A DNA stretch of 64,000 nt from Candidatus Villigracilis proximus (GTDB lineage Bacteria > Chloroflexota > Anaerolineae > Anaerolineales > Villigracilaceae), in NCBI GenBank assembly GCA_016715195.1, contig JADKBB010000007.1, forward strand, positions 1 to 64,000, in the 5' to 3' direction. The notes under the pieces are model-generated. The model was not told where the DNA came from. It made no database searches and saw only the letters and a list, made by a program, of their open reading frames with translations. This document shows positions 34,580-44,104 of this stretch, in pieces (the first letter of the stretch is position 1; each line of letters starts with the position of its first letter). Both the position numbers and the translations under genes were made by a program.

Positions 34580-35548
34580 ATGAAACGTTGGCAAAAAATA
34601 GTTGCCTGGATTACTGTAGATATTTTTTTAATAGTTACAGTAGTACCCTTTCTTGTGCCTGCCCCAGAGTTGACGGGATTGGTCACTGAAAAAGAATTTA
34701 CCGAACCCGATAGCAAATTTATAGAAGTGAACGATGTGACGGTCCACTATAAGGAAGTTGGTTCAGGTGAAACAACTTTTATTTTGCTGCATGGTTTTGG
34801 CGCGAATGTGTATTCGTGGCGCGAAGTGGCCGATGACTTTGCACAATATGGTCGTGTAATTATGTATGACCGCCCAGCATTCGGTTTAACCGAACGCCCG
34901 ATGCCCGAGGATTGGGTGGAGAATCCATATGGCATGAAAGCAAATGTGGAACTCTTGCGTGGATTGATGGATGCATTGGGAATTGAGAAAGCCATTTTGG
35001 TTGGCAACTCAGCCGGCGGCGGGGTTTCCGTTGCCTTCGGTTTGGAGTATCCTGAAAGAGTAGAGTCTCTTATTTTGGTCGACCCGGGCGTAGGCGGGGG
35101 GAGAGGTCCGCAGTTTCCAGCGTGGGGATTGCCGCTCATGTGGACTCCGCAAATGCGGCATCTCGGTCCGCTGATGGTGCGTGATTATCAGGAGACACTT
35201 CCCAATACCATTCAGCGCGAATGGTTCGACCAAACAAAACTTACTGAAGAAATCAAACAGGAATATCTAAAGATATTTCAAATTGAAAACTGGGACCGCG
35301 CCTTTTATGAGTTGACTTTTGCGCCAGCCTACCCTGAGTTGCGTCCGTTGTTGCCGCAGTTGACAGTGCCTGTCTTTATCGTGGCCGGGCAGGAAGATCG
35401 CCTGATCCGCGCCTGGTATTTTGAAGCGATCGCAACCGAAATTCCTGATGCAGAACTTACTCTCATCCCGCAATGTGGGCACGTTCCGCAGGAGGAATGT
35501 CCCGGCTTGTTTATGCAGGCTGTGGTACAGTACTTGGATAAACAATGA
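34580..35548 (+). CDS. Membrane-anchored alpha/beta hydrolase
   Basis: A second, unrelated-looking hydrolase with a short N-terminal anchor (IVAWITVDIFLIVTVVPFLV). HGFGANVYSW is the oxyanion-hole motif, VGNSAGGGVS the nucleophile elbow (Ser near residue 145), VAGQEDRLI the acid and PQCGHVPQEE the His. 322 residues. The stop overlaps the next start (ATGA), so this gene and the peroxiredoxin-like gene are coupled. Confidence 0.88.
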   Translation: MKRWQKIVAWITVDIFLIVTVVPFLVPAPELTGLVTEKEFTEPDSKFIEVNDVTVHYKEVGSGETTFILLHGFGANVYSWREVADDFAQYGRVIMYDRPAFGLTERPMPEDWVENPYGMKANVELLRGLMDALGIEKAILVGNSAGGGVSVAFGLEYPERVESLILVDPGVGGGRGPQFPAWGLPLMWTPQMRHLGPLMVRDYQETLPNTIQREWFDQTKLTEEIKQEYLKIFQIENWDRAFYELTFAPAYPELRPLLPQLTVPVFIVAGQEDRLIRAWYFEAIATEIPDAELTLIPQCGHVPQEECPGLFMQAVVQYLDKQ

Positions 35549-36048
35549 ACACACCTTTGATCACCCTTAGCTCACCCGCGCCTGATTTTGAACTCGCTGA
35601 TATTCATGGCAACCTCATCAGGCTTTCAAGTTTTCAAAATAAACAACCGGTCATCCTTGCTTTCCTGCGCGGCTTTCTCTGACCATACTGCCGCGCGCAG
35701 TTGGCGCGTATGCGGGATCATTATTCTGAATTTACTTTGCGTGGTGCAGAGATTATTGCCGTTGGCCCTGATAGTTTGAGCGTCTTTCAGGAATATTGGG
35801 CAAGGGAATCCATGCCCTATATCGGCCTGCCCGATCCTGACCGCAGTGTGTCGAAGATGTATCGTCAGCAGATCAACCTGTTTAAACTCGGCCGTATGCC
35901 CTTGAATTGTGTGATCGATATTCACGGACATATTCGTTACATCCACTACAGCGCGAACATGACCGATATTCCTGATAACGAAACATTCCTAAACGTAATA
36001 GACGAACTTAACAAAACATCAAACATCAAACTGATAACTGATAACTGA
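35545..36048 (+). CDS. Peroxiredoxin-like protein with in-frame TGA at the catalytic Cys (candidate selenoprotein)
   Basis: ATG 35545 opens SSPAPDFELADIHGNLIRLSSF and then ILAFLRGFL-TGA-PYCRAQLARM. The TGA (35680-35682, codon 46) falls where AhpC/TSA- and SelL-like redoxins have the first Cys of a CxxC motif, and the frame stays open to 36048: GAEIIAVGPDSLSVFQEYW, GLPDPDRSVSKMYRQQ, VIDIHGHIRYIHYS. Read with Sec46 it is a 167-residue UxxC redoxin. It would reduce peroxides or act as a thiol-redox protein in the cytosol. A hairpin starts 2 bases after the TGA. The alternative is a base error (TGC or TGT read as TGA). No selA, selB or selC gene lies in this window. Confidence 0.65.
35684..35712 (+). 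promoter_or_regulatory. Candidate bacterial SECIS hairpin
   Basis: Just after the TGA, CATA pairs with TATG at the base, a 4-base bulge follows, then CGCGC pairs with GCGCG, leaving a 7-base loop (35697-35703) that begins with G. A G among the first loop bases is a feature of bacterial SECIS elements. The distance from UGA to loop is 14 bases, a little shorter than commonly described. Confidence 0.45.
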
Positions 36049-36072
36049 TAATCCGCATTACTGGTGATAAAC

Positions 36073-37131
36073 ATGTCTCTTGGAAAAATTGCATTTCTTG
36101 GTTCAGGTGAAACTTCCCTCGCGGGCGGCCGCATCTTTGAATCTCTTGCCCGTAATATCTCTGACCCGTCGGTCGGTCAACGCCCCTTGCGTGTTGCTGT
36201 AATGGAAACAACCGCCGGCTTTGAACTGAATTCTTTTCAGGTCGCAAGCCGTGTTGCTGAATTTCTCAAGACACGTTTGCAGAATTACAAACCCGTGATT
36301 GATATCATCCCTGCTCGTAAATTGGGAACTGAATTCAGCCCTGATAATCCCGAAATATTAAAACCTCTGTTATCCGCCAACATGATCTTCATGGGGCCGG
36401 GCAGTCCCACGTATGCGGCGCGTCAATTGCGCGGCACACTGGCCTGGGACATTATCCGCGCACGGCACAGATTGGGCGCTACGTTAATCTTTTCCTCTGC
36501 GGCTACGATCTCTGTCGGCGCATGGGCTTTACCGGTCTACGAGGTTTATAAAGCGGGTGAAGATATCCATACCAAATCAGGTCTTGATCTGTTTGCAGAT
36601 TATGGCATGAGCCTGTCTTTTGTTCCGCATTGGAATAATGCCGAAGGCGGGATTGATCTGGATACAAGCCGCTGTTTTCTTGGTATTGAACGTTTTAATC
36701 AATGGCGAAAATTATTACCGGCAGAAAATATTCTGGTTGGGTTGGATGAACATTCAGGCATCATTATTGATTTTGATTTGGCATCCTGCGAAGTCAGCGG
36801 CGTCAGTTCTGTTTCTGTGCTCAAGCAAAATAGTATGGAAATTTATCCCGCCGGCGCAAAATTTTTATTAAGTGAACTTGGCAAACTTGCTCTGCCTTCA
36901 TCTAGCGAACAGGGGATTCGCCCCGATGCCTGGGAAATGATCACTCATGTGGTCAATCTTGAGGCGGATGAAGAAACGCCTCCTGACGAAGCCCTGAGCC
37001 TGCTCGAACAACGAAAAGATGCCCGCACCCGAAAAGACTTCGCCGAATCAGACCGTCTGCGCGACCAGATCGCCTCCCTCGGCTGGACCGTGCAAGACAG
37101 CAAAGAAGGGCAGAAGTTGGTTAAGAGATAG
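36073..37131 (+). CDS. Peptidase-S51/cyanophycinase-like protein with CysRS-like tail
   Basis: Residues 1-270 resemble the class I glutamine-amidotransferase-like fold of S51 peptidases: FLGSGETSLAGG, VAVMETTAGFELN, MIFMGPGSPTYAARQLRG, then FSSAATISVGAWALPVYEVYKAG where Ser may be the nucleophile, and LVGLDEHSGIIIDF. The C-terminal 50 residues (ALSLLEQRKDARTRKDFAESDRLRDQIASLGWTVQDSKEG) strikingly match the end of cysteinyl-tRNA synthetase. I chose ATG 36073 over an upstream GTG (36064). Function unknown. Spacer DNA before it repeats 'ctgataa'. Confidence 0.7.
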   Translation: MSLGKIAFLGSGETSLAGGRIFESLARNISDPSVGQRPLRVAVMETTAGFELNSFQVASRVAEFLKTRLQNYKPVIDIIPARKLGTEFSPDNPEILKPLLSANMIFMGPGSPTYAARQLRGTLAWDIIRARHRLGATLIFSSAATISVGAWALPVYEVYKAGEDIHTKSGLDLFADYGMSLSFVPHWNNAEGGIDLDTSRCFLGIERFNQWRKLLPAENILVGLDEHSGIIIDFDLASCEVSGVSSVSVLKQNSMEIYPAGAKFLLSELGKLALPSSSEQGIRPDAWEMITHVVNLEADEETPPDEALSLLEQRKDARTRKDFAESDRLRDQIASLGWTVQDSKEGQKLVKR

Positions 37132-37180
37132 TGAAAGTGAAGCGTGAAAGTGAGAAGTAAAAAGTAAAAGGTAAAAGGTA

Positions 37181-37215
37181 AGGCCGTAAATGTAAAACAT
37201 TTGCGGCCTTTTTTC
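37181..37215 (+). terminator. Rho-independent terminator
   Basis: AGGCCGTAAATG at 37181-37192 pairs with CATTTGCGGCCT at 37198-37209 (one G-T pair) followed by TTTTTTC. It ends the hydrolase/redoxin/S51 unit. Short 'gtaaaag' repeats precede it. Confidence 0.88.
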
Positions 37216-37302
37216 ATCCTTCCTCATTCATCCTTCATTCTTTTGCTCTTCCGCCCTTTCCCTTACTTTGCGATAAAATAGAATCCACCAAGGAGATTTT
37301 AT

Positions 37303-38598
37303 ATGCGCGCGGTAGACATCATCATCAAAAAACGCGATAAGCAGGAATTAACATCGCAGGAGATCGAGTTTTTTATAAAAGGATTTACCAATGGGGAAAT
37401 CCCTGATTATCAGGCTTCCTCTTTTGCAATGGCAGTTTTGTTAAATGGAATGACTCCCTTTGAAACTGCGGATTTAACCCTCGCCATGGCTCGTTCAGGG
37501 CAGGTACTTGACCTTTCCAAAGTTGTTGACATTGCAGTTGATAAACATTCCTCCGGCGGTGTGGGTGATAAGACCAGCATCTCGGTCATGCCGATGGTCG
37601 CAGCCTGCGGATTGCCCGTTGGCAAAATGTCAGGCCGTGGACTTGGCTTCAGCGGCGGTACCCTCGACAAACTGGAATCCATCCCCGGTTATCGCGTAGA
37701 CTTAACCACTGATGAATTCAAACAGCAATTAAAAGAAAAAGGCATCGTCCTTACAGGTCAGTCCCTTGATCTCGCGCCGGCAGATGGGAAAATGTACGCC
37801 TTGCGTGATGTAACCGGCACAGTACCATCCATGCCATTGATCGCATCCTCGATCATGTGCAAAAAAATTGCATCAGGCGCCAACGCCATCGTTCTGGATG
37901 TAAAGACCGGTCTCGGCGCATTCATGCAAACTTTGGATGAAGCCCGCGAACTTGGTAATCTCATGGTCGATATTGGCCGTCTCGCTGGACGTAAAACTGT
38001 GGCTTTACTTTCAGACATGAATCAACCTTTAGGTTCCGCTGTGGGCAATTCACTTGAAGTGATCGAAGCTATTGAACTTTTGCGCGGACGTGCCCCCAAA
38101 GATTATTACGAACACTGCCTGCATGTTACAGCGCATGTTCTTCTGCTCGGGCAGCGTGCAAAAGATTTGGAAGAAGGCCGTGCCATGGCTCAAAAATCAA
38201 TTGATGATGGCAGCGCGCTGGAAACATTCCGCGTGCTGGTGCAGGCGCAGGGCGGCGACGTTTCGTATGTGGATGATATGTCGAAGTACACGCGTGCAAA
38301 ATATGTGGAAGTGGTGAATGCTCCTCGCAGCGGATTCATCTCACAGGTACATGCCAGAATCGTGGGGGAGGCGTCGGTTGTGCTTGGGGCGGGTCGTGCC
38401 AAAAAGAGCGATTCTGTCGATCACGCAGTTGGTTTCCTCATCCACAAAAAAGTAGGCGATAAAGTGCAGGCTGGCGAGCCATTATTCGAGATTCATGCCA
38501 ATGATGAAGCGAAACTGGTAGAGGCACGCAAGGCAGTACTATCGGCTCACAGCTTTAGTGACGAATTTGTATCTCCACTCCCCCTGTTTTACGAGTAA
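37303..38598 (+). CDS. pdp: Pyrimidine-nucleoside / thymidine phosphorylase
   Basis: Splits uridine, thymidine or deoxyuridine with phosphate to base and sugar-1-phosphate for pyrimidine salvage. Signature motifs: VDKHSSGGVGDKTS (phosphate site), KMSGRGLGFSGGTLDKLESIPG (family signature near residue 110), and ALRDVTGTVPSMPLIASSIMCKK. The C-terminal biotinyl-like domain ends KVGDKVQAGEPLFEIHAND. 431 residues, normal length. ATG 37303 follows AAGGAG. Confidence 0.94.
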   Translation: MRAVDIIIKKRDKQELTSQEIEFFIKGFTNGEIPDYQASSFAMAVLLNGMTPFETADLTLAMARSGQVLDLSKVVDIAVDKHSSGGVGDKTSISVMPMVAACGLPVGKMSGRGLGFSGGTLDKLESIPGYRVDLTTDEFKQQLKEKGIVLTGQSLDLAPADGKMYALRDVTGTVPSMPLIASSIMCKKIASGANAIVLDVKTGLGAFMQTLDEARELGNLMVDIGRLAGRKTVALLSDMNQPLGSAVGNSLEVIEAIELLRGRAPKDYYEHCLHVTAHVLLLGQRAKDLEEGRAMAQKSIDDGSALETFRVLVQAQGGDVSYVDDMSKYTRAKYVEVVNAPRSGFISQVHARIVGEASVVLGAGRAKKSDSVDHAVGFLIHKKVGDKVQAGEPLFEIHANDEAKLVEARKAVLSAHSFSDEFVSPLPLFYE

Positions 38599-38660
38599 AA
38601 TAGCGTATAGTCTTGTAAGTTTTTTAAGAATCCAGCATATTTCACCCCAGGAAAACGGTA

Positions 38661-41600
38661 ATGGCAAAAGTTTCATTAAGAATTTACAACCGAGAGATTG
38701 AAGGCCTCATTGATCAGGGACGTATTGATGAGGCGATTGCGCATTGCCAGCATATTTTAAAAACATTTTCCAAACATTTGGAAACGTATCGTTTGCTTGG
38801 CAAGGCATTTCTTGAATCAAAACGCTATAACGAAGCGGTGGATATATTCAGTCGTGTCTTGATGTCGGTGCCTGATGATTTTGTTTCGCATGTTGGCATG
38901 AGCATCATTCGCGATGAAGAAAACAAACTGGATGATGCCATCTGGCACATGGAACGCGCTTTTGAAGCACAGCCGTCCAATGCTGCAATTCAAGGCGAAT
39001 TGCAAAGATTGTATGGCCGCCGCGATGGCATGGAGCCGCCCAAGATTCGCATGACACGCGGTGCGCTCGCTCACATGTATGTGCAGGGCGAGTTATATCC
39101 GCAGGCTATTGCAGAAATCCGCGCCGTGCTTCTTGAAGATGCGCAGCGTGCCGATATGCAGGTACTACTTGCGCGCGCCTATTTCCGCGGCGGACAAAAA
39201 GCCGATGCCTCGGATATGTGCGTGCAATTGTTAAAGCGATATACATATACTTTTGATGCAAACCGCGTAATGGTTGAACTTTTACCGTCTACTGCCGGCG
39301 CGGCAGAAAGCACCCAGGTCTATCGGATGCGTGTGGGTGAGTTGGATCCGTACGCCACATTTACCAAAGGTTCTGTGTTTCAATCGAATGACGTCGCTGA
39401 TGCGGCTATTAATTTGGAGCGCCTTGAATACACCGGGGAAGAAGTGCCAATGGGCAATGAATGGGGTGCTTCACTCGGGCTGGCTGCCGCGGCGGCTGCC
39501 CCTGCACTTTCTGCGACTGCTTCATCTGATACACCCGATTGGTTAAAATCCGCCGGACTGGCTGATTCGCAGCCCGCTGCTTCTGTGGATGATGGTATTC
39601 CAGATTTTCTGCGCGCCGCTGGATGGGGTGAATCAGACGGCATTGAGCAGCCCACTTCAATTTTGATGATGAACCCGCTGCTGGCGACTTAACTCCAGCC
39701 GACATGCCAGACTGGCTCAAAGGACAAGTGCCGACGGATATCCCGGCTCCTACGAAACCTCAGCTTGCTTCTGAACAATCAATAGATACTCCCGATTGGT
39801 TAACCGGCCTTGGTGATGCACAAAGCGGTGAAACAGAAGACTCTGCCCAAAATGTAAAACTGCATTCAAGCGATGTCCCCGATTGGTTAAGCGGACTTGG
39901 CGATGCTCCTGCTCCATCGAATGACACCCCCGATTGGTTAAGTGGACTTGACGATGCGCAGTCCTCCGAAGCCGAGCCTATTCAAGCTGGAAATCTCCCT
40001 GATTGGTTGAGTGAACCGAAAGATGAACAATCATCTGCCCAGGAGAGCAACTCTCCTGATTGGTTGAATGACCTTGGCAGTTCTCAATCCATGACAAAAA
40101 TTGAACCCGCTCAAGCCGCCGATCTCCCCGATTGGCTAAGCGGACTTGATGATGCGCAATCCATTGAATTGGAGCCTGCCGCACAACCCAGTGATATTCC
40201 AAATTGGTTAAATGATATGGACAAAAAAGATCAACCCGTATCCTCCATTGACAGTCTGGGCGCATCTGCTCAAGAGCAGGATGATGCCGTGGCGTGGCTT
40301 GAATCGCTTGCTGCCAAGCACGGAGCCAAACCTGAAGAACTGGTTACTGATCCGAGCAAACGGCACGAAACACCACCTGAATGGGTGTCACAAGCACAGA
40401 ACTTAAATCAACAAACGCCTGCCGCCACCGTTGAAAGTTTGGGCGCATCTGCTCAAGAGCAGGATGATGCCGTGGCATGGCTTGAATCACTTGCTGCCAA
40501 ACACGGAGCCAAACCTGAAGAACTGGTCACTGACCCGAGCAAGCGGCACGAAACACCACCTGAATGGGTGTCACAGGCACAGAACTTAAATCAACAAGCG
40601 CCTGCCGCCACCGTTGAAAGTTTGGGCGCATCTGCTCAAGAGCAGGATGATGCCGTGGCATGGCTTGAATCACTTGCTGCCAAACATGGAGCCAAACCCG
40701 AAGAATTGGTCACCGATCCGAACAAACGCAGTGACACTCCACCCGAATGGGTTTCACAAGCACAGACTCTAAATCAACAAGAACCCGAACCCCAGGCTGA
40801 AAAATCTGAATGGGTGGAAGGCGCTCAAAATATTGGCGAACAATTTTTTGCTGAATTTGAGAATCCATCTGCTGGCGCTCCCGCCGAATCTGCAACCGAT
40901 GAAACCGGAATGTGGCTGCGCGAACTGGGTGAACAGGAAACGCAGAAAGAAGATCTTCAACGAGGCGACATCCCTGATTGGTTGAGAGATTCAGCCGAGC
41001 CTAATAATGCAGATGGAAAATTTGAATTCGCAGAAGAATCCACTGCTCAAAAATCAGACCTGCCCAATTGGTTCGATGAAAAGGAAGAATCCACACCGCA
41101 AAGTTCATTCGGCGATCAGGATATGTCTCAAAATGATCTCTCCAATTGGTTAAGCGGCCTGGACGATGAACCCGGGCTTCCGTTTGATGCCATGCCAACG
41201 CCCGATTCGATCTTAACTGCACCGAAATCTGAAACACCCGTTGCACAGAAAACTGATCTACCTGATTGGTTGCGCGACGTTGACCCTCAGAGTAACGAGT
41301 TTGAGGATGAGTGGAAGAAATCCATTAATGATGCAGAGCCGCGTGCGCTCGCTTCTTCGCCGACCGAGGAGCCTGCTCCTGTTAGTCTGCCAGTTGATCT
41401 GCCCGAATGGCTGCAAGGCGTGGATGATGAAAACCCACTTAATCTGGATGATGACGATACGCCGCCCTGGATACATCGTGAAGCTTATGAAGCAGGCGAG
41501 CAATTACAACCCACACCTACTTCCCCTTCAGACTGGCATCCGATAGAACCGAAGCCTGAATCTGTTTCAAAAGCTCCCACACAAGAATCACAGCCAGTTG

Positions 41601-42034
41601 CAAAACAGGCCGAACAACCCGTTTCGGAAGTTGTGAAAAAACAGGAAGCCAAACCTTTCGTACCGCCTCCGCCTGAGCCTGTATCTGCTCAACCCGTAGT
41701 GACACCACCTGTAGCGAAAGTTGAAGCACCTGCCAAGAAGAAATCTGCTTTGCCGCGCCAGCGTCAACCGGAAGCGCAGAACGTGACCGTTGCGCTGAAT
41801 CAGGCCAAAGGTGAATTGGACCGTGGTGATATTCCTGCTGCGTTGGAACATTACGGGAAGCTTATCAAAAAGGGTAAGCATCTCGAAGAAGCGATCCGCG
41901 ATCTGACAGAGTCGATCTACCGCTATCCGGTGGAAGTGGGTATCTGGCAGACTCTGGGTGATGCTTATATGCGCGCCAATCGTTTGAAGGAAGCGCTTGA
42001 GGCCTACAACAAGGCTGAAGAGTTAATTCGTTAA
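38661..42034 (+). CDS. Long TPR / 'PDWL'-repeat protein (frameshifted in this sequence)
   Basis: The joined protein is about 1,124 residues. The first 220 residues hold TPRs (IDEAIAHCQHILKTFSKHLETYRLLGKAFLESKRYNEAVDIF). The next 700 are acidic and Pro/Ser-rich with about 15 copies of a [TVLI]PDWL motif. Three near-identical 61-residue repeats (about 40258-40806) follow one another. The end returns to TPRs (IPAALEHYGKLIKKGKHLEEAIRDL...LKEALEAYNKAEELIR). A T4 run at 39661-39664 is one base short, which breaks the track; with one T added, DDEPAAGDLTPADMPDWL follows. It is probably a scaffold whose PDWL motifs bind a partner. Confidence 0.8.
40258..40806 (+). repeat. Three 183-bp tandem coding repeats
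   Basis: Units begin at 40258, 40441 and 40624, exactly 183 bases apart. Each encodes GASAQEQDDAVAWLESLAAKH and then GAKPEELVTDP...PPEWVSQAQ. Copies 1 and 2 are almost identical; the third drifts at its end (PNKRSDTPPEW, then EPEPQAEK). Recent in-frame expansion is likely, and copy number may vary between strains. Confidence 0.9.
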
Positions 42035-42090
42035 TTCATAGGTCAGACAGATCGTTTGTCCTATATAATTTTTATTCTGGAGGAATTTCT

Positions 42091-42543
42091 GTGGAAAGAA
42101 CGCTCGTGCTCGTAAAACCTGATGGTGTACAACGTGGACTCATCGGTGAAGTAATTGCCCGTTTTGAACGTCGTGGACTTCGTTTGGTGGCTGCAAAATT
42201 TATTCAAGTCAGCACTTCTCTGGCCGAAACACATTATGCTGAACATAAAGGCAAGCCGTTCTATGAAGGCTTGATCCAGTACATCACTTCTGCGCCTGTG
42301 ATGGCGATGGTCTGGGAAGGCCCCAATGCAGTTGCGGCTGTGCGCCAGACCGTGGGTTCCACCAAGCCCGTTGAATCTGCTCCCGGCACCATTCGTCATG
42401 ACTATGCTCTGGAAGTGGGCCGCAACCTGATCCACGCTTCAGACAAACCTGAAACCGGCGAACGTGAAGTTGCCCTCTGGTTCAAAACAGAAGAACTCGT
42501 TGAATGGAAGCGTGCTGTAGATCAGTGGGTGTTTGAGAAATAG
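42091..42543 (+). CDS. ndk: Nucleoside diphosphate kinase
   Basis: Transfers the gamma phosphate of ATP to other NDPs through a phospho-His. GTG start at 42091 behind GGAGGAA gives MERTLVLVKPDGVQRGLIGEVIARFERRGLRLVA. The active His lies in NLIHASDKPE and GTIRHDYALEVGRN precedes it. 150 residues, standard length. A strong terminator follows at 42586. Confidence 0.97.
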   Translation: MERTLVLVKPDGVQRGLIGEVIARFERRGLRLVAAKFIQVSTSLAETHYAEHKGKPFYEGLIQYITSAPVMAMVWEGPNAVAAVRQTVGSTKPVESAPGTIRHDYALEVGRNLIHASDKPETGEREVALWFKTEELVEWKRAVDQWVFEK

Positions 42544-42585
42544 TGTAAGTACGTAGATAGGTACACAAGTAAATAGGTGGTAAAT

Positions 42586-42618
42586 AAAAAATCCCGTGCA
42601 TATCGCACGGGATTTTTA
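42586..42618. terminator. Rho-independent terminator, bidirectional
   Basis: AAAAATCCCGTGC, loop ATATC, GCACGGGATTTTT. It lies between convergent ndk and rsfS and can end both. Confidence 0.9.
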
Positions 42619-42653
42619 CGTGTTTACATGTCCACTTGCATACTTTTCACTGC

Positions 42654-42998
42654 CTATTGCAATCTCAACAATACTTTTCCGTCTTCCCATAGTTCTTCGA
42701 GATTGTAAAAATCACGCTGATCGGGGGAGAAGAGGTGTAGAACCACATCGCCATAATCAACAATAACCCAGCCGTCGCGGGAGAGTCCCTGCTGTTTTCC
42801 TTTTTTTTCGTGTTTGGAGCGGATGTCTTCGATGGTGGCTTTGGCGAGTGCGTCTAACATGCGGTCGCTGGTGCCGGTGCAGATGATGAAGTAGTCGGTA
42901 AAAGAGACAATATCTTTCAGGTCGATCAGGACGATATCTTCGCCTTTTTTATCTTCCAGGGAGTTTACGATTTCACGTGCGAGTTCTAGTGCGTTCAG
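42654..42998 (-). CDS. rsfS: Ribosomal silencing factor RsfS, non-standard start
   Basis: RsfS binds ribosomal protein L14 and blocks subunit joining in starvation. Reading upstream from the internal ATG at 42860, the frame continues with ALELAREIVNSLEDKKGEDIVLIDLKDIVSFTDYFIICTGTSDRM, which is the conserved N-terminal half, up to a CTG at 42998-42996; the codon before that is AAC and then TGA. No ATG, GTG or TTG lies between. GAGG stands 6 bases before the CTG, so CTG is the probable start of a 114-residue protein. It follows thpR by 8 bases. Confidence 0.88.
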   Translation of the reverse strand: MNALELAREIVNSLEDKKGEDIVLIDLKDIVSFTDYFIICTGTSDRMLDALAKATIEDIRSKHEKKGKQQGLSRDGWVIVDYGDVVLHLFSPDQRDFYNLEELWEDGKVLLRLQ

Positions 42999-43006
42999 GT
43001 TTCACC

Positions 43007-43591
43007 TCATGATTTGGATAATGGTGCGGAAAATAATTTTGTGTATATAGATCCGCCGGATTGTAAGTCGCTTTTGAAAAGATGCACAGAGTCTACTCTG
43101 GCTATGGCAATATTGCCAAGTTGAATTGTGTCCAACGCCGCGCGGACTTTTGACAATTCTGCGGGTGTAATGTTTTGGCGGGCGCGGCCAATGGTGAGAT
43201 GCGGGGAGAAGGCGCGTTCTTCTTTTTCATAACCCAAACGGGATGCGCCAGTTTCAATGCTTTTATGCAGAGATGTTAAAACTGCCGGGGCGTGGAGTCC
43301 GACCCATAGGATGCGTGGCATGCGTGAGCTTGGGAAAGATCCGAGTCCGCCGATCTGCATGTCAAATTGCGGGTGGGTGGATGCTTCACGGGTGAGCATC
43401 TGCTTTAGAAAATCCAGATGAGAGGCGGCGATTCCTCCGATAAATTTCAAGGTCAGATGCATGTTTTGCGGGGGAACCCAGCGGATGATGTCGTCTCCCA
43501 CTGTTTGCCGCAGACGTGTAGTTTGTCTTTCGATCGTTTCGAGGATTATTTGGGAAAGTTCGATGGCGATGAAGGCGCGCAGCAGACTCAT
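43007..43591 (-). CDS. thpR: RNA 2',3'-cyclic phosphodiesterase ThpR (LigT family)
   Basis: A 2H phosphoesterase with both HxTx motifs, MHLTLKF near residue 46 and PHLTIGR near 130, spaced as in the family. It opens cyclic phosphate ends of RNA. 194 residues; RAFIAIELS at the start and VHLFKSDLQSGGSIYTKL at the end match the family. It lies between the receiver gene (9 bases upstream) and rsfS. Confidence 0.93.
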   Translation of the reverse strand: MSLLRAFIAIELSQIILETIERQTTRLRQTVGDDIIRWVPPQNMHLTLKFIGGIAASHLDFLKQMLTREASTHPQFDMQIGGLGSFPSSRMPRILWVGLHAPAVLTSLHKSIETGASRLGYEKEERAFSPHLTIGRARQNITPAELSKVRAALDTIQLGNIAIARVDSVHLFKSDLQSGGSIYTKLFSAPLSKS

Positions 43592-43600
43592 GCGATGTGC

Positions 43601-43981
43601 TTATGCCTTTTCGAGAACTTGTTCCACGGCGTGTTTGAGATCGAGGAATCCAACTGGCTTGGTCAGATACATGGAGGCGCCTGCTTCCAGCCCATTTTTG
43701 ATATCGCCCGGCATACTTTTGGCTGAGACGACGATCACGGGAATGGAGGCGAGGTCGGGTTCGCGGCGCATATAACGCAAAACTTCAAGGCCGGAGATAT
43801 CGGGCATCATGATATCCAAAATGATGACATCCGGTTTTTCCTGTGAGATCATCGGGATGGCAGGTGCGCTGGCGAACATTTTGACCACACGGAAGCCGTT
43901 CACGCGCATCATTTCCCCGAACAATTCCGCTGCTTCAGGTTCATCTTCGATAATCATTACGGTTTTTTGCGAAGTTGTCAT
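43601..43981 (-). CDS. Response regulator receiver protein
   Basis: A single receiver domain of 126 residues: VMIIEDEPEAAELF, phospho-acceptor Asp in VIILDIMMPDISGLEVL, VIVVSAKS and MYLTKPVGF. No output domain. First gene of a reverse-strand unit with thpR and rsfS. Its partner kinase is not in the vicinity. Confidence 0.92.
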   Translation of the reverse strand: MTTSQKTVMIIEDEPEAAELFGEMMRVNGFRVVKMFASAPAIPMISQEKPDVIILDIMMPDISGLEVLRYMRREPDLASIPVIVVSAKSMPGDIKNGLEAGASMYLTKPVGFLDLKHAVEQVLEKA

Positions 43982-44104
43982 TATTTACCTCCATACTAAA
44001 ATAGCATAAACCACATGAATTGACAAGGGGGCGGGTTTGGTCGTGAATTCGTAAGAATTTTTTTGATCCGATAGTCTATCCATTATCATCTAATTGGAGG
44101 AATC

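Noticed and set aside
40258..40806. CRISPR or mobile repeat
   Set aside because: The 183-bp units are in-frame coding repeats inside one gene.
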